From contig CAXAMN010028916.1 of assembly GCA_963970005.1 (NCBI GenBank), positions 702,760 to 766,759 of the forward strand: a stretch of DNA of 64,000 bases, read 5' to 3'. Positions 10,296 to 19,792 of this stretch are shown in pieces. The notes beneath the pieces were generated by a model that was given only the letters and a program-made list of their open reading frames with translations, did no database searches and was not told the origin of the DNA. This stretch comes from Durusdinium trenchii. Lineage: Eukaryota; Sar; Dinophyceae; Suessiales; Symbiodiniaceae. A program made the position numbers and the translations under genes. Within the stretch, counting starts at the first letter, position 1. Each line of letters begins with the position of its first letter.

Positions 10296-10707
10296 TCGCA
10301 CACTTGGTCGACCTGGTTACAACCACTGCTGGAGCATCGCGAGACACCTGACCTGCAAAGTGACCTTGTTTTGCCACACTGTGGTGTGGCCGCTGGTCAC
10401 CAACACTTGGTAAGGAAAGTCCGTTTGAAGCCTCCTAGGCGGCTTTCCATGAACACAGCTTGCGCTGCAGTCCTTTTCTTTTGCGAATTCAGGCCCATTA
10501 ATTGCCACTAGTCTCTGTTTCACACGTTTCACCTAGTGTAGAGGAAAGACTACAAGATGGTGGAGTTTCGGCCTGCGGGCTTGGGTGTTTGGTTTGGGTT
10601 GGTTTTGGGGTCTTCGTTCCTTTCTCCACCATCTGTCTGCTCTTCCCTTCCTTCAACGATGACCTGGGCACCATGCCCACACGGCGTCCGTACTCGTGGA
10701 AAAAAAA
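10296..10707 (+). repeat. SINE-like hairpin repeat, copy A
   Basis: Shares an ordered set of blocks with copies B, C and D: a GCGAATTCA..CCC block, a long stem (AGATGGTGGAG at 10555-10565 with its exact complement at 10624-10634), a G/T-rich loop, a second small hairpin (GGGCA..TGCCC, about 10667-10679), then ACGGCGTCCGTACTCGTGG and eight A's. The right end is sharp at the A-run; the left end is approximate because only patchy similarity remains. No convincing target duplication was found. The A-rich end fits retroposition. Confidence 0.6.
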
Positions 10708-10724
10708 GGCTCACAGTGGGCAAG

Positions 10725-10962
10725 GGCCACTTTCGAACAGGGATCCTGCCAGTGGTCCCATTGCCACTGCGGACCCGGACAGGCACCACTACCACCTCGT
10801 CTGTGCTGCGATTGGAAGCAAACTTGACATGCTCCAGCAATCCCTGCACATCACGCACATCCGCGTGTGGAAGATTCTGCACGTTGGATGGGTGGTAGTG
10901 AACACAACCACCAATGCGGCCTTCTGGATTCGATTTGCGGAGCCCCGAGGATCCTCAGGGTG
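10725..10962 (+). pseudogene. Helicase pseudogene fragment 1
   Basis: Nucleotide similarity to bases 580-905 of the helicase ORF, in the same order. Examples are CATTGCCACTGCGGACCCGG, CAATCCCTGCACATCACG and TTCTGGATTCGATTTG. Several deletions break the frame, including loss of about 100 bases before the last block. It begins right after repeat copy A and ends about 70 bases before the gag start, so it marks the left limit of the copia element. Confidence 0.65.
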
Positions 10963-11032
10963 AGGCAGACGCTTAAGAGAAGAGTTTTTGTTTTTGGGAA
11001 GGTTTTGTAGAAACCTGCAGCTTGTTTGAGCC

Positions 11033-12298
11033 ATGGCCGACCAGACGTCGCCAACTCCGATGAGTCCTGTGACTTTTGGACCTACTGTTTTTCCCATGAG
11101 TCCAACTGCTGAAGAGACTCAAGGATTCCTTTTGATTGGAGACGCACCTGTTTTGTCAACTTCTTCGTATGAGTGTCAACGAAGTGGTGAACAGATCGAT
11201 CCTTTGCAGACTAGTGATCCTTGGTTGTCTTTCTATTCAGGGCCTGGTAGTCAGCAAGCTTTGAGAGATGCTTTGTGGGGAACTTATGGTCCTACTACTA
11301 CACAGCTAGCAGCAACGAGAACTTTGAATTTGCCACAGTCATGTTCGCATGTTGGTGATAGGTTGCAACCTGGAGGTGTCTTGACAGGAGGTCAGGATCA
11401 GATGGGAGCGTCTGTTCGACCAGAAGGTGGGCAGCAATCTCAGCAGCCGAGTTTTGTGCCTGGACAAGGGTTTTCTGGACAGAACGATAGTGGACATGGT
11501 GTTACTTTTGGTTTGCCGCCTGGATGGGATCAGAATTTGCCAACAGTAGGAGCAGACGGTTTGCCTTTTTCTGGACCTTCAAGGTCTCCCCCTCCAGTTG
11601 ATCCTTTGTTGACTGGTTTGATGAATCAACAACTGCAATTGGGACAAGCAATGATGGAGGTTTTGAGACGACAGCGACAACAGCAACCTCAGCAACAAGC
11701 CCAGCAACAACAACCACAAGTTGGTGTTCAAGACCGTGAACGACTCACCATGGACACCAAGTGGATCCCTGCAATGCCCATGCCATCTTACAAGCAGTGG
11801 GTGAGCAGGTCTAGGGAACTTTCAGGGTTCAGAGATTGGGCAGAGAAGCTGGGAGGTTGGTTGTGTCTCATTCACGACCGCTATGGACCAGAATTGAGAG
11901 AGGCATTGCGCATGGAACAACCCATCATCTTGCAAGGAGCCGACCAAGAGCTCAGAGCAAGGAGATTTTTCCATCTGATCCAGCAAGCATTCACTGGATA
12001 CCCAAAGATTGAACACATGATCAGAAATCAGATCATGGCCCGTGGGGCAGCTGATGCGAATGGCTATGAACTTTTCAGGCTGATTCGACGTGAGTTTTCA
12101 ATTTACAGTAGGCAGGAGGCACTTTACTACAGAGAGCTTGTTTTGAAGGTCACTGTCAAGAAACCTTCGATTGATGGTTTGATTGATGTGCTTCGAGAGA
12201 TCCAGACCGAGATCGAATCATTTCACAGTATGCTTGAGGCAAGTGTGATGGCCAGAGCATGGGGATCAGTTTTTGCTGTATTTGAGGAATTTGCTTGA
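11033..12298 (+). CDS. Ty1/copia-type Gag protein
   Basis: 421 residues starting at an ATG in good context (gagccATGGCC). The first 230 residues are Gln/Pro/Gly-rich and probably disordered, ending in a polyglutamine-like run (QQQPQQQAQQQQPQ). Residues 235-400 form a helical Gag-like core (FRDWAEKLGGWLCLIHDRYGPELREAL ... RRFFHLIQQAFTGY, split here). The zinc knuckles that normally end this Gag lie in the next ORF, in another frame, and the join carries a frameshift near 12280-12300 plus a TGA at 12354-12356. Whether this is decay or programmed frameshifting cannot be told from one copy; the other damage in the element favours decay. Only about 70 bases separate the start from an unrelated pseudogene fragment, so no ordinary 5' LTR can fit. 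Confidence 0.7.
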   Translation: MADQTSPTPMSPVTFGPTVFPMSPTAEETQGFLLIGDAPVLSTSSYECQRSGEQIDPLQTSDPWLSFYSGPGSQQALRDALWGTYGPTTTQLAATRTLNLPQSCSHVGDRLQPGGVLTGGQDQMGASVRPEGGQQSQQPSFVPGQGFSGQNDSGHGVTFGLPPGWDQNLPTVGADGLPFSGPSRSPPPVDPLLTGLMNQQLQLGQAMMEVLRRQRQQQPQQQAQQQQPQVGVQDRERLTMDTKWIPAMPMPSYKQWVSRSRELSGFRDWAEKLGGWLCLIHDRYGPELREALRMEQPIILQGADQELRARRFFHLIQQAFTGYPKIEHMIRNQIMARGAADANGYELFRLIRREFSIYSRQEALYYRELVLKVTVKKPSIDGLIDVLREIQTEIESFHSMLEASVMARAWGSVFAVFEEFA

Positions 12299-12362
12299 AA
12301 AGGTATCAGAACATGTCCAACTCATCAGCGGTGCAGGGACTGTCCAGCAGCTTTGACGAGCA

Positions 12363-14786
12363 GTGACTGAGTATTACATTCGCAGTCGTGCTACTGGAAC
12401 TATGGAGAGGGCACATGCTGTTCAGGGTTCTCCTATTCGAAGCAAGGGTTGTTTCAACTGCGGAGACCCTGGTCATATGCAATCAGAGTGCCCCAAACCA
12501 AAGCGCTGCAAACACTGCGGGAAGAGCGGCCATGTGGCCTCAGATTGTTGGGAGAAGCATCCTGACAAGAGACCATCCAAAAAGGATGTTGGAGCAGATC
12601 CTGGGAAGAAGCCTTTTCCTACCAAAGGCAAGGGAAAAGGAAAAGGAAAGAGCAAGGGCAAGGGCAAAGGAAAGAGAAACAAGCTTCGAGAACTGGAGGA
12701 TGGTGAAGAATGGGAAGCTGAGGAGGAAGGTGAAGACCCCGAGGTCGATGAAGACCAAGACCAAGTCGCAATGATGGTTCTTGCGAAGAGTACTGAGAGT
12801 ACTGAAGGGGTAGAAGCCTCCACAAGCGAGCCTGTAGTGCACAGCGTCACTCATCCTCTTGAGTACTTGTTGAGTACTCAGGGCTTGGGAAAGGATCTCA
12901 AGACCCATTGGCTTGTAGACTCAGGTGCCACTTGCCACATTGTTGCTGAGGAATGGTTGAAGCTTTACAAGGTGAGGCATTGGTACCCAGGCTCAGCTCC
13001 AATCCTGAGAGGTGCAGGGGATCATATCCTTCCCACTGCAGGGATGGTAGACCTAGAGTTCAAGGTAGGTAAGACCCCCGTAGTCGTGCAGCGAGTAGTG
13101 GTAGCTCGAATCAAGTTGAATGTGATCAGCTGCTATGCTCTGTCTGAGAGAGGATGGCTGACCAGGTTAGGAGGGGCACGCGAAAGTGTCCTGGAGAATG
13201 GCCAGGGGACCAATTTTCCACTTAGGATCTGTGAGCGTGCTTGGTGGTTGAAGGTTGATTTGATTCCCAGGTCAGGTCAGACCAAACGCAGTGGCAAAGC
13301 GACCAAAGGTCCAGCCCCCATGGAGGTTGATGAGGTGAAAGGTTCCCCATCGAACCCAGAAGGAGAGATCAGAGAGACCAAGACCACAGAAGCACCAAGC
13401 ACTGAAAGCACAGCCGCACCACATACACAGTACAGAAACGATGGTGAAACGACAAACGAAGCACTGGCAGAACAGGCGCGACCAGTTTCTAAGGCAGGAA
13501 AGTCCAGAACTAAGGGTCGAGAAGTGATGTGCACTCAGCCTGGTTCATTGCAGTCTTTTTCGTATGTGTGTCGTATGTTTCGTTTTTGTGGTGATGAGCG
13601 TGTTTCTTTTCCAACTTTGTTTTGTGAAGATGAGCCCAATACGTTTGAGAAGGGGAAGGAGGATGATCAGGAGGATTTTGCCTCTTTCACTTCTGAGTTT
13701 GACACCTGGGAGGTTGAGTCGAACTTGTCTTTTGTGAGCTGTGAAAGCCAGTTTTTGGATTTTGATTTCTTTTCCGAGGGTCCGGACGGAGATTCGGAAG
13801 CTTTTTCGGAGGTTTTTGAGGGATCTGAGACGGATTTTGCTTCCTTGCTTGCGTTTTGGAGGAACCAAGAAGGGTTTCCGGGGGTTTCGGAGGAGTCCGA
13901 GCGTGTCCGGATGTTCCGTGGGTTGCCGAAAACCGTTGATGTTGAGAGTGATGACATGGAGGAGTACACTCCTTCCATTCCCGATCAGGTTGGTCCAGAG
14001 GTGGAGGCCGAAGGTCCGATGGTTGAGGCAGGTTCCGAGGTTGACGAACCACCCGGGGAGTTGCCCCATTATGATCCTGAGGGTCCACATTCGTCGGATC
14101 TGGAAGATCCATCACCCGAACTGGAAGGCAGTTTGTTGTACGAGCACGAGTGTCGAGGACATTGGCCGTATGATCGAGGGTGTGATGCGTGTGTTCAGGA
14201 AAGAGCTCGGACGCCCGCGAGGAGACGAAAGGACCAGGAATCTAGCGCATGTGATCTTGCAGCTGATATCATGTTTGTAGGTGGAAGGCACTGGAAGGTG
14301 TTAGTTTTGCTCATGATTCAGACTGGCATGATTGGTATGGTGGTTTTAGGTGGTGACCGGGAGAAGGACGTGAAGTCCACTGTCTCTGTGTTGAATGAGA
14401 TTGGTGTTGGAGGTTTGTCTTTGGAAGTGGCCACTGACAACGAAGCCTACCTGCTGAACCTGATGCAGAGGTCTCTGAGAGAGTCCAACTGTCGAGGCTT
14501 CCATTGGAGGAACATTTCAGAGAATCGTCCACAGGCTAAGGGTGTAGAACGTGCTGTGGGGATCATGAAAGAGGGTTTGTTCACCAATTGGTTGGCTTTG
14601 GAAGCTCATTTAGGCATGAGGTTGGCTTTGGAATCACCTTTGATGGGGTATCTGGTTGGGTACACCTACAGGACTTTCAATGGTTTTTGTGAGCGCAAGT
14701 GGGGTGGCACTCCTTTGGAATCTCTGAGAGAGAAGAGAGGAGGTCAGATACCACGAACTTTTCCTTTTGGGATCATGGGTTTTGTG
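12363..14786 (+). CDS. Copia-type Pol, first half: zinc knuckles, aspartic protease, integrase
   Basis: The frame opens after a TGA at 12354. Order: two CCHC knuckles (CFNCGDPGHMQSEC and CKHCGKSGHVASDC, residues about 37-72), a Lys/Gly-rich basic run, an acidic spacer, a retroviral-type aspartic protease active site (LVDSGATCH, near 12915), a long Glu/Ser-rich spacer, then integrase with an HHCC-type zinc site (HECRGHWPYDRGCDAC) and candidate DDE residues in DLAADIMF, VATDNEAY and the E of KGVERAVGIMKEGL. Protease-integrase-RT order is typical of Ty1/copia. The original frame is interrupted at 14786 by an inserted TIR element; the present ORF ends at a TAA (14790-14792) inside that insertion. 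It continues in 15994-18408. Confidence 0.8.
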
Positions 14787-15985
14787 TACTAATTCCAACG
14801 AGACTTGGTCCAAGTACGGAATAAAATCCTGGGTTAGTGGAGACCTTGTTTTGGGGCATGCTCCCAAAAAAGCAAAGGTTCTAAGGATACTTTTGCTCAC
14901 ACTTCATCAAGATGCATTAACTGATCAATCGGAATCGCGACAAGTTCATCGAAAGATGCACGTCCCAGGAAATGTCAGATATATCTCGGGTGGAAGTTTC
15001 TATAGGCACTATAGAAAGAGCGTCACGCAGAAGATTGAGACCTATAGTCTATAGTCTATATATATATATATATATGGTGCCCTTTGTAGTAAGGGTCAAG
15101 ATTCCAGCACACAGCGGCGTGCGGGTATTTTTTTCGACGTTGGCTGTATAGAATGTCCTAATACCACCCTAGAACAAACTAGTATGTCCTAACACCATGT
15201 TAGTACAAACTAGTGTGTACTAACACCATGCTAGTACATACTAGTATGTCCTAACACCATGTTAGTACAAACTAGTGTGTACTAGCACCATGTTAATACA
15301 TACTAGTATGTACTAACACCATGTTAGTACATACTAGTATGTACTAGCACCATGTTAGTACATAATAGTATGTACTAAAAACATGTTAGAACGTACTAAC
15401 ACAATGTTAGAACTTATTTAAAAAATGTTAGTACGTACTAACAACGTTCTCAAATGTACTAACAATGTCCCCAAAATGTACTAACAGTGTCCCTGAAATG
15501 TGCCAACAATGTACTAGCATGTGTTGGTACGCGATAACAAACGTTAGTACGTTCAACATTTTGTTAGTACATACTAGTTTGTACTAACATGGTGTTCGTA
15601 CATACTAGTTTGTACTAACATGTTGCTAGTACACGCTAGATTGTACTAACATCTTGACATACTAGTTTGTACTAGCAATGATGTTAGTACATACTAGTGT
15701 GCTCTAACATGGTGTTAGGACATACTAGTTTGTTCTAACGTGGTGTTAGGACATTCTAGATCGTTCTAACGTGGTGCTACAAAAGCCAGATTGCTAGAGG
15801 TTTAGGGGGCGCAACGCCTTTCCAAGTGGTAGTAGCGGTGAACATAGTGTAAGTAAACTTGTTTGTTCGGACACCGTTTGGCACAACCCTAGCGCACACC
15901 AAAAACCAGTGTAAAAAAACAGATGCTCCAAAGTGCTCACATGGTAAGCCGACAAGCAAAAAAGCAAGTCTCACCGGAATTAGTA
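14787..15985. mobile_element. Nested TIR element (MITE/foldback type) inside the copia pol gene
   Basis: The 1,199-bp insert starts TACTAATTCC-aac-GAGACTTG and ends with the reverse complement of TACTAATTCC-ggt-GAGACTTG, giving 21-bp terminal inverted repeats matching at 18 positions. The 8-bp direct repeat GTTTTGTG flanks it exactly (14779-14786 and 15986-15993). Eight-base duplications are typical of hAT and P-like DNA transposons; the TIR start is not a recognised hAT end, so family is open. There is no transposase ORF, so it is non-autonomous. Internally it holds a (TA)n run (15056-15074) and a large foldback array. Deleting the insert plus one GTTTTGTG joins the two pol halves in one frame. 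Confidence 0.85.
15140..15780. repeat. Foldback array of TAGTAC-rich units
   Basis: The left half repeats units like GTACTAACACCATGTTAGTA and ACTAGTATGTACTAAC; the right half (from about 15540) carries the reverse complement of the same series (TACTAACATGGTGTT...), so the whole can fold into one hairpin of roughly 280 bp per arm. Each unit is itself partly palindromic. It lies wholly within the nested TIR element. Confidence 0.8.
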
Positions 15986-15993
15986 GTTTTGTG

Positions 15994-18408
15994 AAGCCAG
16001 TTCACGCACAGAAGTGGCAAGGTCAGAGGATGGTGCTTGGTGCTTATTTGGGGGCCAGGTACAGCACAGGTGGTGGTTGTTTGGTTTACCCGGTTTCTGT
16101 TGACTCCACTGGAGTGAGGGAAGTGATCAAGGGTCACAATTTCAGAGTTAGGGACCAATCACCATGGTATGACGTGAACGTCTTGTTTCCTCTGCTTGCG
16201 GGTGCATATGTTGATCCCAGAAGTGGCGAACAAGCTCTTCCTCCGCCACCAGTTCATGATCCGGAGAGGTCAGTGAAGAGGCCACTTGAGGATGCAGGTG
16301 GTGCAGGTGGGGAGGTTCCAGGTGAAGAAGGGGATGGAGACATGGAAGCCGAAATTCCTTTGCCAGATGGGAGCTTAGCTCCAGAAGGAGCTGGAGAACC
16401 TATGGACCTTGATGTTGTCTTGGATCGAGTCATCCAGCATGCCCAGAACGAAGCAATGAATGAGTTCTTGGCAGGTGCCTCTAGGTGTGATGAGGTAGGA
16501 GGTGACGTCGAGGCAGAAGGTCAAGGTTCGTCCATCTCTGTTCAGTTTGGGGGAAACCAAATAGATGTACAGATCGCTGAGGGAGTGTGTGATGAATTGA
16601 CAGGGCACCCCATAGCGCATGACCAGGTGGTCGAGGGCATTCGCACAGAAATGGTGCAACTGGAGACATTGGAAGTTGGTGACACCTATCCGCAGAAGAA
16701 GGGTCGCACCATCGCAGTTGAACATGAAGTTCAAATCCTCACAGCGAGGTGGGTTTTTACCCAAAAGACTGCTGTCCTTTGTCGTGCCCGGTTGGTCGTT
16801 CGCGATTACGCCTCTGGTGCTGAAAGCGCTTTTCGGTCTGGCATCTATGCCCCTACAAGTAGCTTAGACTCACTGCGAGTGGTCCTTGCCTTGTCAGTGG
16901 TGGAAAGCATGAGCCTTCTTACAGCTGACGTGTCGACAGCTTTCATGTATGCGCCTGTTGAAGCCGACGCTTGTGATTTGGTTTTGCTCCCCCCGAATAT
17001 CACTGTGAAGGGCCAACGAGTCATTTTGTGGCTGAAGAAGGCCATGAATGGCTTGAGAAGGGCTCCATTGTTGTGGTTCTTAGAGCTCCAGAGAACGATC
17101 CGTGACTTGGGCGGAGACGAGACCTTTGAATCAACGTTGTTCAGAGTGAAGACTGACACCCAGTTGTTGTTGGTCCTAGTTTACGTTGACGACTTGCTTA
17201 TAGCCAGTAATGACGTTGAAGGAGGTGAGAACTTCTTGCGTGCACTTCAGAAGATCTGGAAGATCAAACGCACGGGAAGTATTCCGTCCGGGCAGAGAGG
17301 ACTCCTGGAATTCTTAGGCCGCACGATATACAGACGCCATGACGGAGAGGAATGTCTGTACTTTGGAGTTTCCAGGAGCTACATGGAAGGCATCTTTGTT
17401 TCATGGGAAGAGAAGCTCAAAGAATCCACCGGTTCAGCCACGCCCAAACTGGAGGAGCTGCTAAAAGACGCAGAGAAAAAGTTCGGGACTCCTGAACTGT
17501 CCGCCACGGAAGCCCAGCGCTACCGTAGGGTCCTCGGACAACTTGCGCGGGCAGCGCTCTTCAGGGCAGACCTTGCTTTTCCTGTTGGGTTCTTGAGTCG
17601 ATTTCAGTCGAAGCCCCATGTTCCTGCAGAGATTTGTCTTCGTAGCTTTCTTCGTTGGTTGAAGGGTCATTTGCATTTTGTGCAGCAGATGCCTGCTAGC
17701 TCACCACCCGTTTTGACTGAAGAAGGGGTCGTTGTAGGTTTTTGTGATGCTTCATGGAATGTGACCAGTGTTTCTGGTGCTGTCATTTCTTGGCGTGGAT
17801 GTTGCCTGAAGTGTTTCAGTAGGAGACAAGAGGTTCCTGCGTTGTCGTCTGCAGAAGCAGAAGCGATCGCCATCACGAAGGCTAGCAAAGAACTTGTGGC
17901 TCTGGGGATGCTGATCGAGACAGCTCGTGATGGGATTCCTCTTGACGAGATAGGCATGCCAGCCAAGACCACCGGCAGCATGAAGCTTCACCTGTACAAC
18001 GATGGGAAAGCGGCGATTTCCATATCGACCATGGAAGGTTTGCTCCGACGTGTCAAGCACATGGAACTGCGTGCACACTACGTCAAATACCTCCATAGAC
18101 GACGCCGCTTGACCTTGGAACATTGGGAAGGTGTTTCCAACCCGTCCGACGGTCTCACGAAGAGTTGCAAGCTCATTGAGATGTGGCTGAACCTCTGTCA
18201 TGCTGTAGGACTTGTACCTGGTTTGGATGAAGATAAGGCAGCATTGTTGAGGGGCTTGTCTCGAGACGCCGATGACGACGAACTTCCGACCGGTGAACGT
18301 TCAGTTCGAGAAGGGGAGTATGCTCATAGTGCGTGTTTCTTGCATTTTTCGTCCGTTAAGGATCGGAAGGTGACGGAAGCTTTGGGCATTGTGCCTGCTG
18401 AAGTTTGA
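15994..18408 (+). CDS. Copia-type Pol, second half: integrase C-terminus, reverse transcriptase, RNase H
   Basis: Continues the polyprotein after the nested element and its duplicated target site. Early residues resemble the end of a copia integrase (MVLGAYLGARY, GGGCLVYPVS). The reverse transcriptase follows from about 16620, with ARWVFTQK, LTADVSTAFMYAP (motif A), KAMNGLRRAPLLW and the catalytic YVDD at about 17180-17192. RNase H shows GFCDASWN, SSAEAEAIA, YNDGKAAIS and NPSDGLTK, the usual acidic residues. An open frame extends upstream to 15859 inside the nested element, but that part is not pol. RT and RNase H look complete, so the inactivating events are upstream (gag frameshift, TGA and the insertion). 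Confidence 0.85.
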   Translation, partial: KPVHAQKWQGQRMVLGAYLGARYSTGGGCLVYPVSVDSTGVREVIKGHNFRVRDQSPWYDVNVLFPLLAGAYVDPRSGEQALPPPPVHDPERSVKRPLEDAGGAGGEVPGEEGDGDMEAEIPLPDGSLAPEGAGEPMDLDVVLDRVIQHAQNEAMNEFLAGASRCDEVGGDVEAEGQGSSISVQFGGNQIDVQIAEGVCDELTGHPIAHDQVVEGIRTEMVQLETLEVGDTYPQKKGRTIAVEHEVQILTARWVFTQKTAVLCRARLVVRDYASGAESAFRSGIYAPTSSLDSLRVVLALSVVESMSLLTADVSTAFMYAPVEADACDLVLLPPNITVKGQRVILWLKKAMNGLRRAPLLWFLELQRTIRDLGGDETFESTLFRVKTDTQLLLVLVYVDDLLIASNDVEGGENFLRALQKIWKIKRTGSIPSGQRGLLEFLGRTIYRRHDGEECLYFGVSRSYMEGIFVSWEEKLKESTGSATPKLEELLKDAEKKFGTPELSATEAQRYRRVLGQLARAALFRADLAFPVGFLSRFQSKPHVPAEICLRSFLRWLKGHLHFVQQMPASSPPVLTEEGVVVGFCDASWNVTSVSGAVISWRGCCLKCFSRRQEVPALSSAEAEAIAITKASKELVALGMLIETARDGIPLDEIGMPAKTTGSMKLHLYNDGKAAISISTMEGLLRRVKHMELRAHYVKYLHRRRRLTLEHWEGVSNPSDGLTKSCKLIEMWLNLCHAVGLVPGLDEDKAALLRGLSRDADDDELPTGERSVREGEYAHSACFLHFSSVKDRKVTEALGIVPAEV

Positions 18409-19494
18409 ACTTTGTCGAACGTGCTTTTTCCGGAACAGTTTTTCGAGATGCATTTTGACTTGGGAGAGTTTCTGAATCTGTTTTGTGTGTTTCCGTTGTT
18501 GTCCGTCTGTGTCCGAACTCGTTCGGAAGAGTTTGGTTTCGTTTTGTCTTGGGAGCACGGAGATTTGGAACCTTTGTCATGTTGACAGAACTTTAGTAGA
18601 AGGACGTGTCCGAGAGCAGTCGTTGAGGTCCGACTAGGTTCGGAGGTGTAGGAGGACTGTTTCTTGTTGATTTAGGAGCCTTCTGTTCTGTGGTGCAGTG
18701 TTTTGAGTTTTGCAGAATTGAATGCATGCGCATTTGTGCCTTTTGGAATCTGGATTGGAAGCATTCACTGTGAAATTGCTCAAAGCTGTCTTGTGCATTT
18801 GTTTTCAAGTTTCTTGTGTGTGAAATGCTGTTTTTGGTGAAGATGTTTTTGGACAGCAGGAGCCTTGGAATCCAGTTTTGCTTGACCGACTTTCCGGATA
18901 GCTACCTCTTTCCTAAGGAAATCGAGACGACGTACTGTTTTTCTACTTGCACTTGTGCTTGCCTATGTCTAAGGTGGACTGATAGATGCCCGCAGCCGTT
19001 TTCTTTCAAGGACAGGAATTCTTCCACGGTGGAGACTGGAACGAGGCCAGGAAACGAGTGAACTTGAAAGCTTTCTGTGCGCAGAGAAGGTTTTTGAGTG
19101 TTGCATGTTTGCAGTTGAGTGGACCTAGAGCAATAGTTGCTTGAGCGGGACTTGATTGTTGAGCATGTCTTGTGTGTTTGCTTTTTGAGAGCTTGGCATT
19201 TTTGCAGTTGGAGACGACTAGAGCAATAGTAGCTTGAGTTGAATTTGGCTGTGAGAAGTGTGGAACAGATGTGTTTTGTTTGCTTTGTTTGCCAGTTTGC
19301 ATTTTGAGGGTGGAAGAATCTTGACAGGTTGATGTCGTGTTAGTAGTCATCTTGAAAGCTTGGTTTGTGGTTTGGAACATGTTTTGTGTACGTGGCAAGT
19401 GTGAGGAACTAATGATGTTCTGTCTCAAGCTGTCTGAGCGAACGATCGCACGCCTTTCGCACGCTTTCTTGATCTTTGTGACCTTTTGTGAATC
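18409..19494 (+). other. Copia 3' non-coding stretch
   Basis: About 1.1 kb, T/G-rich on the plus strand, between pol and the downstream ORFs. No LTR was found: nothing here repeats the short stretch before gag. Short frames have no recognisable domain. Confidence 0.4.
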
Positions 19495-19746
19495 ATGGCC
19501 GCAGCACCCAGCACCCGTGGACCTGCTGCTGAACGTGATTCGGTGGTGTACTTTCCTGGACGTGACTTGTCGACGGTCAGCCTCCACGAGCTTGCAGACT
19601 GTCAGTTTCAGAGTGAGATTTCAGCCACCTTGCTCGAGGTGAGTGCCGTGAATGACCTACGTTGTGAGGCCACGAGGTGGCATACAGGGGCCACCAATTT
19701 GGAGAAATTCATTTACCTCATGAAGCGGCTGATGACTGAGTATTGA
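19495..19746 (+). CDS. Downstream ORF, N-terminal part (83 aa), unknown protein
   Basis: Starts at ATG in good context (aatcATGGCC) and ends at TGA after LMKRLMTEY. The following frame is open from just past a TGA at 19733-19735 and continues with a matching style of protein, so a one-base shift near 19736-19746 probably splits a single protein of about 440 residues. No domain is recognised. Its location directly after a copia pol gene suggests an accessory ORF of that element, but a retroposed host gene is also possible. Confidence 0.4.
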   Translation: MAAAPSTRGPAAERDSVVYFPGRDLSTVSLHELADCQFQSEISATLLEVSAVNDLRCEATRWHTGATNLEKFIYLMKRLMTEY

Positions 19747-19792
19747 GTCCAGTGGAGGGCAAAATGCCAGCGATATCTTTCCTTCGGCGCCT

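Noticed and set aside
9939-10511. 190-residue plus-strand ORF
   Set aside because: No domain, odd composition, and its right part overlaps repeat copy A; most likely a chance frame.
12473-12908. Ser/Leu-rich minus-strand ORFs opposite the zinc-knuckle region
   Set aside because: They are antisense readings of the Lys/Glu-rich pol spacer, not independent genes.
15140-15780. CRISPR-like spaced repeats
   Set aside because: Units are palindromic, contiguous and inverted in the second half; there are no unique spacers, and the context is eukaryotic.
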